64,000 nucleotides of DNA. Source: Candidatus Bipolaricaulota bacterium. GTDB taxonomy: Bacteria; Bipolaricaulota; Bipolaricaulia; UBA7950; UBA9294. This document shows positions 20,575 through 30,845 of this stretch, one piece after another (position 1 is the first letter of the stretch; the number at the start of each line of letters is the position of its first letter). The stretch spans positions 62,001 through 126,000 of the forward strand of contig JANQGM010000020.1 of NCBI GenBank assembly GCA_028277345.1, in the 5' to 3' direction. Made by a program: the position numbers and the translations under genes. Under the pieces are notes generated by a model. It searched no databases, was not told the origin of the DNA, and saw only the letters and a list, made by a program, of their open reading frames with translations.

Positions 20575-21265
20575 GGTCTCTCCTTTCGGTCAGGCGAGCG
20601 ACGAGATCGGAGTCCTTGCGCATCTCGGCATTGGACGCACCCTTGAGCACAATGGCGCCGGTCGGACAAACCTCCACGCACTTGCCGCAGCTGGTGCACG
20701 ACTCCGCTTCGCCCCAATCCGCAGCGAGATCCGTGATCACACGCGCTGAGGATCCGCGTTCCGCGAACCCCCATGTGTGTGCGCCCTCGACCTCGGCGCA
20801 CGTACGCACGCACCGGCCGCACAACACACAGCGATCCCGATCGATCAAGAACCAAGGATGTGTCGCATCGATTCGGTTGCGCGGGTAGGAATACGGCACG
20901 GTAACGGAGTGCATCTCCAGCTCGCACGCCAGATCCTGCAGTTCGCACCCTCCGCTTGACGCGCAGAAGGAACACACATGGTTGCCCTCGGCAAACAGCA
21001 GTTCCAGAATCATTCGCCGATGCACCTTGATCGTGTCGGTCTGCGTCTTGATATCCGCGCCATCCACTGCTTGGGTTGTGCAGGATGGTACGAGCTGTCC
21101 TGCCACCTCGACGATACACAAGCGGCATGCGCCCACATCCGACAGTCCCTCAAGATGACACAGCGTTGGGATGCGTATCCCATTCGCTTCCGCCACCTCA
21201 AGGATCGACTGGCCAGGCGCTGCTGTGATCGTTCGTCCGTCGATCGTCAGCGTGATCGTTTCCAC
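20567..21265 (-). CDS. hoxU: HoxU/HydA-like diaphorase Fe-S subunit
   Basis: GTG start after GGTGGAGG; 2Fe-2S PTLCHLEGLSDVGACRLCIVEV...PSCTT; His-ligated cluster HVCSFCASSGGCELQDLA; 4Fe-4S CVLCGRCVRTC and CTSCGKCVEVCP. Confidence 0.9.
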   Translation of the reverse strand: METITLTIDGRTITAAPGQSILEVAEANGIRIPTLCHLEGLSDVGACRLCIVEVAGQLVPSCTTQAVDGADIKTQTDTIKVHRRMILELLFAEGNHVCSFCASSGGCELQDLACELEMHSVTVPYSYPRNRIDATHPWFLIDRDRCVLCGRCVRTCAEVEGAHTWGFAERGSSARVITDLAADWGEAESCTSCGKCVEVCPTGAIVLKGASNAEMRKDSDLVARLTERRDHE

Positions 21266-21266
21266 G

Positions 21267-23093
21267 TCATCCCTCCACCTCGTTCTGTTTTTTCTTTCCG
21301 GACTCAATTCGGACCGCATCAAACGGGCAGACATCGAAACAACGCCCGCATTGGATACAGACCGACTCATGGATCGTGTAGGGCGGCTCGCCGGGAGTCC
21401 CTTCGATGGCCTCCACCGGGCAAGCCTTGCGACAAAGGTCGCAGGCTTTGCACGCTGCACGATCGATCTCATATCGAATCAATGCCTTGCATCGCTTGGC
21501 TGAGCAGGTCGCCGTTTGGACATGCTCCTCGTACTCCTCCCTGAAGTGCTTCATCGTCGAGAGCACCGGGCTGGGTGCCGCTTGCCCCAATCCGCAAAGC
21601 GAGGTCGAGCGAATGGTGTCTGCAAGCATTTGGAGTTGCTCCAAGTCACCCAACGTGCCGCGACCGTCCGTGATCCGTTCGAGGATCGAAAGCATCGTTC
21701 GCGTCCCCACGCGGCACGGAACGCACTTGCCGCAGGATTCATCGCAGCTGAATTCGAGGAAGTACTTGGCAATGCCGACCATGCAATCGTCTTCGTCCAA
21801 GACGATGACACCGCCGGAACCCATGAAGGCTCCAAGTTCCTTGAGCGACTCGTAGTCAATTGGGGTATCGATGTGCTGCGCAGGGATGCATCCTCCAGAC
21901 GGTCCGCCCGTTTGAACGGCCTTGAGCGCCTTCCCGTCAGGAATGCCGCCGCCGATCTCATCGATGAGCTCGCGCAACGTCGTTCCCATTGGAACTTCCA
22001 CGATACCTGTATTGGTGATCTTCCCGGATAGGGCAAAGACCTTGGTCCCGGGGCTCGATTCCGTGCCAATCGACCGGAACCAGTCTGCGCCGCGGAGCAC
22101 GATATGCCGGATATTGCCCCATGTCTCCACGTTGTTGATCAGCGTCGGCTGGCCGAACACGCCTCGGTCCGAGGGGTAAGGAGGCCGGGTTCTGGGCATC
22201 CCGCGCTGTCCCTCGATGGAGGCGATCAATGCCGTTTCTTCTCCGCAGACGAAGGCTCCAGCGCCGATGCGGATCTCGACATCGAATGCGAAGCCCGTCT
22301 CCAGGATGTCTTCGCCGAGAAGGCCGCTCGCTCGCGCTTGATCGATGGCAATCTCCAACCGTCTGATGGCGAGTGGGTATTCCGCGCGCACGTAGATGAA
22401 TCCCTTCGCAGCGCCGATCGCATAGGCCGCGATCGTCATTCCTTCGATCACAGCATGCGGGTCGCCCTCCAACAAGGCGCGATCCATGAAGGCGCCGGGA
22501 TCTCCTTCATCGCCATTGCAGACGATGTATTTCTCGTCGCCTTCGGCGCGGGCCGCCAGCTGCCACTTGAGCCCGGTGGGGAATCCTGCGCCGCCGCGCC
22601 CTCGCAGCTTGGAGTCGAGCACGATTTGAATGAGTTCTTCCGGCTGACGCTCTGTCAATGCCAGCCCCAGGGCCTCGTATCCGCCGGTGGCAATGTACTC
22701 CTGGAGATCCTCGGGATCGATCGTCCCGCAGTTCGAAAGAACAACCTTTTCCTGCCGTTCGAAGAACGCAACTTGCTTTTTCTCCTCCGCAATGCGGCGC
22801 GCGGCCGGATCTTCCCAAAGCAAGCGTTGAACCGGGCGCCCCTTCAGGAAGTGTTCCTCCACAATCTCGTTGGCGTCATCCGGGGTTACGCGGATGTAAA
22901 GCGCGCCTTCCGGGTAAACGAGAAGGATCGGACCCAGCTCACAGGGTCCCATGCAGCCGGTCTCGACCAACCGAACCTCAGTGGACAGCCCATGGGCTTC
23001 GATGGCGGATTGAAGGGCATCCCGAACGTCGGCGGTGTGATTGGAGACGCAGGCTGCGCCCGAACAGACCAAGACATCCAAACGATGAGGCAT
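21267..23093 (-). CDS. NuoF/HydB/HndC-like NAD(P)H-binding flavoprotein with N-terminal 2Fe-2S and C-terminal 2x4Fe-4S domains
   Basis: VCSGAAC...GCMGPC; GRGGAGFPTG; NGDEGDPGAFMDR; CGKCVPCRVGT; C-terminal CKACDLCRKACP...CIQCGRCFDVCP. Confidence 0.93.
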   Translation of the reverse strand: MPHRLDVLVCSGAACVSNHTADVRDALQSAIEAHGLSTEVRLVETGCMGPCELGPILLVYPEGALYIRVTPDDANEIVEEHFLKGRPVQRLLWEDPAARRIAEEKKQVAFFERQEKVVLSNCGTIDPEDLQEYIATGGYEALGLALTERQPEELIQIVLDSKLRGRGGAGFPTGLKWQLAARAEGDEKYIVCNGDEGDPGAFMDRALLEGDPHAVIEGMTIAAYAIGAAKGFIYVRAEYPLAIRRLEIAIDQARASGLLGEDILETGFAFDVEIRIGAGAFVCGEETALIASIEGQRGMPRTRPPYPSDRGVFGQPTLINNVETWGNIRHIVLRGADWFRSIGTESSPGTKVFALSGKITNTGIVEVPMGTTLRELIDEIGGGIPDGKALKAVQTGGPSGGCIPAQHIDTPIDYESLKELGAFMGSGGVIVLDEDDCMVGIAKYFLEFSCDESCGKCVPCRVGTRTMLSILERITDGRGTLGDLEQLQMLADTIRSTSLCGLGQAAPSPVLSTMKHFREEYEEHVQTATCSAKRCKALIRYEIDRAACKACDLCRKACPVEAIEGTPGEPPYTIHESVCIQCGRCFDVCPFDAVRIESGKKKQNEVEG

Positions 23094-23455
23094 TAGTCTC
23101 TCACTTCAATGACGTACTCGCTGACCGGACTTCCGTTCACAATGTGCTCCGCGACAACGCGGCGCGCTTTGTCATCGGTCATCTCTCCGTAAACAACCAC
23201 AGGCTCGTTCTTGATGTGGAGTTCGACGATCGGTTCGGAGGAAGCCAGTCCTCGTCCCCCTGTTTGCGTAACGATCGTATCTGCAAGATCGCGCTTGCCG
23301 ATCTCGTCGAGGAAGGCGGACATCACATTGCGCGCTCCTGCGGCAATTCCGCTCGTTCCCATGCCAATGACAACGTTCACGCGGGCATCTCCTCGCCGAA
23401 GCGAAATGTCCTTCTCCGCTCGTTCCCGGATCTTACGGAGATCCTCTAGCTTCAT
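23093..23455 (-). CDS. HndB-like thioredoxin-fold (2Fe-2S ferredoxin-like) subunit
   Basis: MKLEDLRKIRERAEKDISLRRGDARVNVVIGMGTSGIAAGARNVM; typical HndB position between NuoE- and NuoF-like genes. Confidence 0.8.
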   Translation of the reverse strand: MKLEDLRKIRERAEKDISLRRGDARVNVVIGMGTSGIAAGARNVMSAFLDEIGKRDLADTIVTQTGGRGLASSEPIVELHIKNEPVVVYGEMTDDKARRVVAEHIVNGSPVSEYVIEVRD

Positions 23456-23997
23456 TCCTTCCTCCTAGCCAGCCGCTCCCCGATGTAGTCCTGAAGAAAC
23501 CGGATCACCTCAGGGTCGCTTAGTGGCACTGAGCCAAGCCATTCGGCCAGTGCGTCCGTATCCAAATTCAATACTTGATCCCGACAGCAATACGTAATGC
23601 TAACATGTCGCGCTTCACCCGTCACGAGCATGCTTAGAAACGTGGAAGCGAGGTCCCCAAGCGGAGGAACGTCGACATGACTTTGTCGAAACGTGGCCGT
23701 GACCGTCGTCCCACGCCCGGGTTCGCTGACAATGGAGAAGGCGCCGTCGCAATGCTCCGCGGCGAACCGCAGAAGCGGAATACCCAGGCCGATGCTGTCC
23801 TCGCTCTTGCTGGAGTAGTAGCCGCGGCGAACGGCTTCCATATGCTCGGCGCTCATGCCCTTCCCATCGTCTTCCACGGATAGCGACAACTGATCGCGTT
23901 GCTCATCGCACTCAAGACGAACACGGATCGAGTTCGCGCCCGCGCTGAGCGCGTTTTGAAAGAGATCCTGCAAATGGAGATCGATCGACTCAAGCAT
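23452..23997 (-). CDS. HATPase-domain (GHKL) ATP-binding protein
   Basis: LFQNALSAGANSI; VEDDGKGMSAEHM; SIGLGIPLLRFAAEHCDGAFSIVSEPGRGTTVTATF. Start chosen at M (23997). Confidence 0.82.
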   Translation of the reverse strand: MLESIDLHLQDLFQNALSAGANSIRVRLECDEQRDQLSLSVEDDGKGMSAEHMEAVRRGYYSSKSEDSIGLGIPLLRFAAEHCDGAFSIVSEPGRGTTVTATFRQSHVDVPPLGDLASTFLSMLVTGEARHVSITYCCRDQVLNLDTDALAEWLGSVPLSDPEVIRFLQDYIGERLARRKE

Positions 23998-24457
23998 TCC
24001 TGTAAAGGTCGAGTGTCGCTTCAACTTTCTTTCGATCGAGCTTTCCGTAAACGTCTTCGTCGATCATCATGACCGGCGCCAGACCACAGGCGCCGATGCA
24101 CCGCACGTCTTGCAACGTGAATCGGCCGTCTTCTGAGGTTTCCCCAGGCAAGATGCCCAGCGCCTCCTGGATCATGTCCACGATGCGCTCCGCACCCTTG
24201 ACGTGGCAGGCCGTCCCTGTGCAAATGCTGATCATGTGTTCCCCGCGAGGTTCGGTTCGGAAGAAACTGTAGAAAGACACCACGCCATGGACCGTCGATC
24301 GAGGAATCTCCAGTCGATCCGCAATGCGAAGCTGCACGTCCGCAGGCAAATACCCGTAGACCTCTTGGGCACGATGCAAAACCTGCACCAAGGGGCCGGG
24401 CGCATCCGAGTAGTCCTTCAGTATCCGGTTCAATCGATTCAGCTTCTCGTCAACCAC
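23990..24457 (-). CDS. NuoE/HydC/HndA-like 2Fe-2S subunit
   Basis: SICTGTACHVKGAERI...VRCIGACGLAPVMMIDEDVYGKL. Confidence 0.92.
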   Translation of the reverse strand: MVDEKLNRLNRILKDYSDAPGPLVQVLHRAQEVYGYLPADVQLRIADRLEIPRSTVHGVVSFYSFFRTEPRGEHMISICTGTACHVKGAERIVDMIQEALGILPGETSEDGRFTLQDVRCIGACGLAPVMMIDEDVYGKLDRKKVEATLDLYRNA

Positions 24458-24475
24458 AGAGCCCTCCTCCTTTGA

Positions 24476-25198
24476 TCATTCGCACTGGCAACGTGCGAAT
24501 CGGCCAGCTTCACCCCGTGCTGCGCGCTCCAGTTCCACGATCGACACAGACTCCATGCGAAAGTGGGTGCGTGCCGCACCAATGTCTTCAGGATAATGCG
24601 CATCAGAGCTACACATCCGAGTCATCTCGCGGAGCGTCGGCGGTAAGTCTGCATCGGATTCCACCAACTGGCAAGCCGTATCCTCGGGAAACATGCCAAG
24701 CTGCGCGAGCACGCCATAGGCCGCGCGATCGATGTGGGCGGGCACGGGAAGTCCGCCGAAACGTCGAATGCACGCCAAGGTTTCGCTGAAGGAGAGATCA
24801 AGGGAATTCACCAGCAGCTTGGGTTCTGTTCGAAGAATCGTTCCGTCCAGCGACACCACGACCTGGTCTCCGAAAGCATCCGGAACGTTCGGCACGTCCG
24901 GCAACAGGGGATAAATCGCCTCGGCGCACGACAGACAGTCCGTTGCCCGGTCGAAGTACGCTAGCACGTGCACTTCCTCCCTCGTTTGCAATTCCATGCC
25001 ATAGAGGAAATCCAGGCCGGCGGCTGCGGCGGCGTGACTGACGACCTCCACCATGGCGGCGGTATTGTGATCGGTGACGGCTAGGAGGTCAACTCCGCGA
25101 TCGATCGCGGATTGGATGATCGCACGAGGCGACATTCGGAGACTTCCACACGGTGATAGGCAGGTATGAATATGAAGGTCCGCGGAGAACGTCCTCAC
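24476..25198 (-). CDS. PHP domain-containing protein
   Basis: FSADLHIHTCLSPCGS; DLLAVTDHNTAAM; CSSDAHYPEDIG. Confidence 0.88.
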   Translation of the reverse strand: MRTFSADLHIHTCLSPCGSLRMSPRAIIQSAIDRGVDLLAVTDHNTAAMVEVVSHAAAAAGLDFLYGMELQTREEVHVLAYFDRATDCLSCAEAIYPLLPDVPNVPDAFGDQVVVSLDGTILRTEPKLLVNSLDLSFSETLACIRRFGGLPVPAHIDRAAYGVLAQLGMFPEDTACQLVESDADLPPTLREMTRMCSSDAHYPEDIGAARTHFRMESVSIVELERAARGEAGRFARCQCE

Positions 25199-25539
25199 GG
25201 AGCCTCCGTGTGAAGGAGTTTGTGCAGGCGCCCCGCCAGTTCGAACGCAGATGCAGGAGAAACATAGAGCGCGATTCCGGCATTTCTAGCGCGCTCGATT
25301 ACGGGCGCTTCGGGGCGCATGCCTTCCGCAAAGACGATGCAGCCAAGACCGGCCACCTGCGCGACAGCGACGACATTCTCGTGGCGCTGAATCGTGATCC
25401 AAAGGCTGTTCGACTTTGCGGACGCGAGCACATGGGAAAGCAAATCCCCGACATAGCCCGTTTCGATCTCGTGCGTCGCATCCTGTGAATCCACAAGCCG
25501 TTCCAAGTCCATGCGACGCGCAAGTTCATGAAGAATCAT
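25195..25539 (-). CDS. DRTGG-like domain protein
   Basis: ETGYVGDLLSHVLASAKSNSLWITIQRHENVVAVAQVAGLGCIVFAEGMRPEAPVIERARNAGIALYVSPASAFELAGRL. Confidence 0.7.
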   Translation of the reverse strand: MILHELARRMDLERLVDSQDATHEIETGYVGDLLSHVLASAKSNSLWITIQRHENVVAVAQVAGLGCIVFAEGMRPEAPVIERARNAGIALYVSPASAFELAGRLHKLLHTEAP

Positions 25540-25990
25540 CCGTCCTCCTCTTCACCCAACAGCTAATGGTCGTCCCCTCGTCCAAGCGGGAATGGATTTC
25601 GAATCGATCCGCGTTCTTCTCCATGTTATGAAGACCCATGCCCGCGCCAAATCCCAGATCCGTCGCCCAGGCCGGGGCTGTCGAATAGCCGGGCGTGAGG
25701 GCAAGATCGACATCCTCGATTCCAGGACCGAAATCCTGAACTGTGATCTCGATGTACTCGGAGTCCACGCAAACCCTGATCGTTCCGCCAGAGTCCGAAT
25801 AGACGATAAGGTTCATCTCCCCCTCGAAGGCGATGATGCCGGCGCGTCTTGCCACCGGTTCGGAGAGGCCGAATTGTTTGAGCGCAGCCTTAATTTGAGA
25901 CGAGGCCATGCCGCCATGCTCAACGTCTCCAGCGCGAACGTCAAACTCTATACAGAGGGCTTCTTCTCTGGCATAGGCCGATCCTTGCAC
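25526..25990 (-). CDS. Anti-sigma-factor-like/serine kinase-type HATPase protein
   Basis: ASSQIKAALKQFGLSEPVARRAGIIAFEGEMNLIVYSDSGG...VQDFGPGIEDVDLAL...GFGAGMGLHNMEKNADRFEIHSRLDEGTTI. Start uncertain (GTG at 25990 or M at 26023). Confidence 0.75.
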   Translation of the reverse strand: MQGSAYAREEALCIEFDVRAGDVEHGGMASSQIKAALKQFGLSEPVARRAGIIAFEGEMNLIVYSDSGGTIRVCVDSEYIEITVQDFGPGIEDVDLALTPGYSTAPAWATDLGFGAGMGLHNMEKNADRFEIHSRLDEGTTISCWVKRRTDDSS

Positions 25991-26349
25991 GGCTTCACCC
26001 CGTTTTCGTACATCAGTCCGCAAATCTCGAACATCGCTTTCTTGGTTGTGATAATCGGAATTCCGAGCCGTAACGCATATTCCAGCACCGCATCCGACGG
26101 TTGCTTCCCTCGGACAAAGATGATGGCGACAATGTTTAGAATCTCGGCAACGCGAATCACTTGAGGACTTGTCGTACCTGTAATAAGCGTCGTTTGCTCG
26201 TCCGTGAGTGCGAGCACATCGGACAGCAAGTCGGCGGCATAGGCGCGATCCATGAAGACGTCTTCTTTGGCGTCAACCAGCAATCGCCCCTCGGTCAATT
26301 TCAACAGTTCCGGTAGTCTCATGACAGTCCCTTCAAACCTGCGTGTCAA
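25948..26349 (-). CDS. DRTGG domain-containing protein
   Basis: DRAYAADLLSDVLALTDEQTTLITGTTSPQVIRVAEILNIVAIIFVRGKQPSDAVLEYALRLGIPIITTKKAMFEICGLMY. Confidence 0.75.
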   Translation of the reverse strand: MTRRFEGTVMRLPELLKLTEGRLLVDAKEDVFMDRAYAADLLSDVLALTDEQTTLITGTTSPQVIRVAEILNIVAIIFVRGKQPSDAVLEYALRLGIPIITTKKAMFEICGLMYENGVKPCKDRPMPEKKPSV

Positions 26350-26497
26350 GGCTCAAGTCCGCTTCACAGCAAGGCTTGTTCATTGAATCGCCGTATTCTA
26401 TCGGCACTTCTCAGGGATGCAATGTTCGATCCAGTGACATCTGTCCGCGATGGACCGGCTCGGAAGCAGTGACGCCAGAGGCAGGGGTCAGCCAACG

Positions 26498-27229
26498 TCA
26501 GGACGTCGGAACATTCGATTCAAGCCCACGCCCCTTCTGACGGCGAGCGGCCATGGTAAGTTCGGCAATCGTGGGCTCGTTGAATGTAATGTCCGTTACA
26601 CGCTGCCCGATGCCCTCGAGGGTGTGGGCATCGGAGGTTCTTAGGATACTGGCGCCCCTGCAGAGTTCGGGGGTGCAGGCCTCGCGCACCTCTACGAGCG
26701 GAAGGTCTAACCCTTCGGGCAGGCGGCCCAGTTGAGATTTGACGCTGAACATGTTGCGATCGACATGCGCGGGCACGGGGAACCCGCCCCGCTCCCGGAT
26801 CCGCTGGACAGCTTCCTCGAAGTTCAGACGCAATCCGTTCACAAGGAATCGCTCTTCGATGCGGATCAAACGCCCTTCCGCATCGACAAGCCGCTGGTCC
26901 GACAAGCCATAGGGATCGTGCGTCGAATGGGGCAGCAAGCCATAAACCTCTTCAGAGAACGCAAGGCATCGCGCCTCGTCGTCGAAGTACGCCAGCACAT
27001 GGACGCCTTCATACGTCTGAAGCTCTAGTCCGTAGAGATAGGCCAATCCATGCGCCCGCGCGACCTCGGCCATCACCGGCGACATCAGCGCGGTGTTGTG
27101 GTCGGTCACGGCAATCAGATCCAGGCCCTTGGCCAACGCCGCCTCGACGATCGCCTTCGGCGTCATCTCCGGCCGGCCACAGGGAGACAGGCAGGAGTGA
27201 ATATGCAGATCAGCTCGATACGTCTTCAA
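26498..27229 (-). CDS. PHP domain-containing protein (paralogue of 24476..25198)
   Basis: YRADLHIHSCLSPCGRPEMTPKAIVEAAL; LIAVTDHNTALM; LRTSDAHTLEGIG. Confidence 0.88.
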   Translation of the reverse strand: MKTYRADLHIHSCLSPCGRPEMTPKAIVEAALAKGLDLIAVTDHNTALMSPVMAEVARAHGLAYLYGLELQTYEGVHVLAYFDDEARCLAFSEEVYGLLPHSTHDPYGLSDQRLVDAEGRLIRIEERFLVNGLRLNFEEAVQRIRERGGFPVPAHVDRNMFSVKSQLGRLPEGLDLPLVEVREACTPELCRGASILRTSDAHTLEGIGQRVTDITFNEPTIAELTMAARRQKGRGLESNVPTS

Positions 27230-27241
27230 AGCGCCCAGGCC

Positions 27242-28477
27242 CTAGGACCCAAACTTGGGCGCCCAGTTGCAATACCCGAGCAACATGGGAAGAACCCGGC
27301 CGCTGAATCGCCCTAACCCGCCTTGCCCCGCGACGCGAATGCCGATCGTCGTTCCGGAGTCGCGCGGAATGTTGGGACCGACAAAGAGAACGGGGACAGG
27401 GTCGACGGTGTGGTCGCCATAGTCGATGGGGGTGCAATGATCGCCTGTGAAGGCCAAATGGGTGCTGTCCCAATCAACCCGCTCAATCAGGGTCTTGAAC
27501 AGTTCCGTATCCATGCGCTCGATAAAGGCTTTCTTGGCCTCGGCATCTTGATCGTGTCCCGCGTTGTCGGTGCCCTTCAGATGGCAGAAGACGTAGTCAT
27601 ACGTCTTCAGTGCGTTGAGCACGGCCTCCGCCTTGGCGACGATATCGGTATCCAGGCCGCCGGTCGCGCCTTCGACCGGAATGTAGGTCATGCCGCATGC
27701 TTCGGCCACGCCCCGGTAGAGCGCGCCTCCCGCGATCACCGCTCCGCGAACGCCGTAAATCGACTCAATGGAGGGCAGGTCAGGACAGTCTGCGGCGCCC
27801 CGAAGAAGGAGCACGTTGGCGGGCAGTTTCCCCTCGGAAATCCGCTTTTGATTCAGTGGATGTTCTACAAGAAGCTCATACGATTGCTGCGTAATCTGAT
27901 TCACCAGATCGGCCGTCTTCTGCGCGCCAGGCACATCCGCTGTCGGAGCGGAGGGATGCAACAGCTCTCCGATAACGTGCGGATCCGTTTCGCTGATGAA
28001 ACGCGACAACCCCTCGCCACGAATCCTCAAGGCACCGCGATGCTGCGTACTGGCCAGGAAGTCAATCTCAGTGCCGGGAATGGACAATCCGCGCAGGGCA
28101 GCTTCGAGGTCCTTCTGCCCCTCGTTGATGCGTCCGGCTCGGCGATCGAGCAACCGAAGCCCATCATCCGACGTTTCCACGGATCCGAAGTTCGCTCGGA
28201 AACAGATGTCGCCGGCCTTTACATCCATGCCGATGCCCAGACATTCGAACACGCCACGGCCGGTGTAGACCTCGTAAGGATCGTATCCCATCAGCGAGAG
28301 GTGGGCGGTATCGCTTCCGGGACGAACGCCTGGGCCGATGGGGTCCACCAATCCAGATGAACCGCGGGTTGCCAGTGCGTCCAAATAGGGCGTGTCCGCG
28401 GCCTCCAAACACGTCTTGCCGTCGATGTCGGACGGTCGGCCGCCCAGTCCGTCTGCAATGATAAAGATACCCTTCAT
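27242..28477 (-). CDS. apgM: 2,3-bisphosphoglycerate-independent phosphoglycerate mutase, archaeal type
   Basis: [67 protein letters not shown]. Confidence 0.9.
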   Translation of the reverse strand: MKGIFIIADGLGGRPSDIDGKTCLEAADTPYLDALATRGSSGLVDPIGPGVRPGSDTAHLSLMGYDPYEVYTGRGVFECLGIGMDVKAGDICFRANFGSVETSDDGLRLLDRRAGRINEGQKDLEAALRGLSIPGTEIDFLASTQHRGALRIRGEGLSRFISETDPHVIGELLHPSAPTADVPGAQKTADLVNQITQQSYELLVEHPLNQKRISEGKLPANVLLLRGAADCPDLPSIESIYGVRGAVIAGGALYRGVAEACGMTYIPVEGATGGLDTDIVAKAEAVLNALKTYDYVFCHLKGTDNAGHDQDAEAKKAFIERMDTELFKTLIERVDWDSTHLAFTGDHCTPIDYGDHTVDPVPVLFVGPNIPRDSGTTIGIRVAGQGGLGRFSGRVLPMLLGYCNWAPKFGS

Positions 28478-28691
28478 TCGATCTCCTCCCTGTGTTGGCG
28501 GTGCTACAGTATCGAACCGACCACGCAGTGTCAACGCTGGACCCTAGGGGATTCCCCTGGCCCTCCTATGTTTCCGCCAAGCCACGCGAGCCGTCCGTTT
28601 GCGAAGCCATCTGCGGCGCGCCTCTTGACCGATCCGGGTCTTCCGTATACCTTCGCCCCCGAGCACAACGCTCAATCAAGGAGGGCGCTTC

Positions 28692-29858
28692 ATGAGAGTT
28701 CATGAGTATCAGGCGAAGCAACTGTTCGCCGACTACGGGATCCCCGTCGCCGCTTCGGCACCTGCGACATCCGTCGACGAGGCCGTTGCCGCAGCTTCCG
28801 AACTGGGATTCCCTGTCGTCGTCAAGGCCCAGATTCATGCCGGCGGGCGCGGCAAGGGAGGCGGCATTCAGCTGGCCGAGGACGCGACGGATGTCCGCGA
28901 GGCCGCCGCCCGAATCCTCGGCATGACGCTGGTCACGCCGCAGACCGGCCCTGAGGGCCGTGTTGTCCGAACCGTCTTGATCGAATCCGCATCCGACATC
29001 GCGCAGGAGCTGTATCTGGGGATGACCATCGACCGTGCCAATCGCGCCATCACCATCATGGCCTCCCGCGCAGGGGGCGTGGACATCGAGGAAACGGCCC
29101 GGACGAACCCTGACGCGATCCTCAAGGAGACCATCGATCCCCTCCTTGAACTGCGCCCTTTCCAGGCCTTTCGCCTCGCGTGCCGTCTTGGCCTACCGAC
29201 GAAAACGGCGCGCGGCGTCTCCAAATTCATCCAATCGCTCTACAAGCTGTTCCGTGAGAAGGACTGCGTTCTGGCTGAGATCAACCCGTTGGCCATCACA
29301 GCTGACGGCGCGCCCATCGCCATCGACGCTAAGCTCAACCTCGATGACAATGGGCTGTTTCGTCATCCCGAACTGGTCGAACTGCGGGATCTGAATGAAG
29401 AAGATCCTCTTGAAGTGGAAGCCACGGCTGTCAACCTCAACTACATCAAGCTTGAAGGCAATGTCGGCTGCCTCGTGAACGGAGCCGGCTTGGCCATGGC
29501 GACCATGGACCTCATCAAGCACGTCGGCGCCTCTCCCGCCAACTTCTTGGATGTCGGAGGCGGGGCGACGGCAGAGATGATCGAAAAGGGCGTTCATATT
29601 TTGATCGATGATCCGGATGTGAAGGCCGTGTTCATCAACATTTTCGGCGGGATCTTACGTTGCGATGTGTTGGCCGAAGGCGTCGTGGCCGCGGCCAAGA
29701 AGCTCGATGTGAAGGTTCCGGTGATCGTCCGGCTGGAAGGTACGAACGTCGAAGCCGGCCGGCAGATTCTTCAGGAGTCCGGCTTGAGCTTCCGGAGCGC
29801 CGTCGATCTTCGTGAAGCGGCAACCCTGGTTGCCGAAGCCGTAAAGGAGGCGTCGTGA
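28692..29858 (+). CDS. sucC: Succinyl-CoA synthetase (ADP-forming) beta subunit
   Basis: [59 protein letters not shown]. Confidence 0.96.
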   Translation: MRVHEYQAKQLFADYGIPVAASAPATSVDEAVAAASELGFPVVVKAQIHAGGRGKGGGIQLAEDATDVREAAARILGMTLVTPQTGPEGRVVRTVLIESASDIAQELYLGMTIDRANRAITIMASRAGGVDIEETARTNPDAILKETIDPLLELRPFQAFRLACRLGLPTKTARGVSKFIQSLYKLFREKDCVLAEINPLAITADGAPIAIDAKLNLDDNGLFRHPELVELRDLNEEDPLEVEATAVNLNYIKLEGNVGCLVNGAGLAMATMDLIKHVGASPANFLDVGGGATAEMIEKGVHILIDDPDVKAVFINIFGGILRCDVLAEGVVAAAKKLDVKVPVIVRLEGTNVEAGRQILQESGLSFRSAVDLREAATLVAEAVKEAS

Positions 29859-30721
29859 GCATCCTCATTGGTAGCGATACCCGAGTTCTCGTTCAAGGCA
29901 TCACGGGCAATGAAGGCCGGTTTCATACGCAGCAGATGCTGGACTACGGCACCCACATCGTCGCCGGCGTCACGCCGGGCAAGGGCGGACAAGATGTCGA
30001 GGGCATTCCCGTCTTCGACACCGTCTCCGAGGCGGTTAACGCCACGGGCGCCAATGCATCGATCATTTTCGTGCCTCCCGCATTCTCGGCCGACGCCATC
30101 CTCGAAGCCGCCGACGCCGGCGTGGCGCTCGTCGTGTGCTTGACTGAGGGAATTCCCGTCAACGAGATGCTGGCGATCTGGAAGCACCTTGACTGTCTTG
30201 GCACCCATCTCATCGGCCCCAACACGCCCGGCCTCATCAGCCCCGGAACCTGCAAGCTCGGCGTCATGGCCGGCTATATCCATCAGCCCGGCCCCGTCGG
30301 CATCCTCTCCCGATCGGGCACACTCACCTATGAGGTCGTCCATCAGCTGACATCGCTGGGAATCGGCCAATCGACGTGCGTAGGCATTGGAGGCGATCAG
30401 ATCATCGGATTGTCGTTCTCCGAGCTCTTGCCCATGTTCCAGGCCGATCCAGATACCAAGGGCATCATTCTGATCGGCGAAATCGGCGGCTCGGCGGAAG
30501 AAGAGGCCGCAGAACTGATCGCTCGCGACGTCACCAAACCCGTTGTCGCCTTCATCGCGGGACAGACCGCGCCTCCCGGACGGCGGATGGGGCATGCCGG
30601 CGCCATCATCTCCGGAGGCTCGGGGACTGCGGCGGCGAAGATTGAGGCGCTTGAACGTGCGGGCGTCAAGGTGGCGGCCAGCCCGGCCGATGTGGGTGCA
30701 CTGATGGCCGACATCCTCTAG
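29855..30721 (+). CDS. sucD: Succinyl-CoA synthetase alpha subunit
   Basis: [64 protein letters not shown]. Confidence 0.96.
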   Translation: MSILIGSDTRVLVQGITGNEGRFHTQQMLDYGTHIVAGVTPGKGGQDVEGIPVFDTVSEAVNATGANASIIFVPPAFSADAILEAADAGVALVVCLTEGIPVNEMLAIWKHLDCLGTHLIGPNTPGLISPGTCKLGVMAGYIHQPGPVGILSRSGTLTYEVVHQLTSLGIGQSTCVGIGGDQIIGLSFSELLPMFQADPDTKGIILIGEIGGSAEEEAAELIARDVTKPVVAFIAGQTAPPGRRMGHAGAIISGGSGTAAAKIEALERAGVKVAASPADVGALMADIL

Positions 30722-30845
30722 AAGCAGATATTCTCATTTATCGAGACTAGGCGCGGGGACAATTGTCCCTCCCGGTGGACAATGCTAGGGGAGTTGTTCT
30801 AGACTACCCCGAGCTGAATCCACTCATAAGGAGGGTTCCCACATA

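Noticed and set aside
22104-23096. 330-aa plus-strand ORF antisense to the NuoF-like gene
   Set aside because: Shadow ORF in high-GC coding sequence; no recognisable domain.
27323-28360. 345-aa plus-strand ORF antisense to apgM
   Set aside because: Shadow ORF; no domain, and the minus strand has clear phosphoglycerate mutase motifs.
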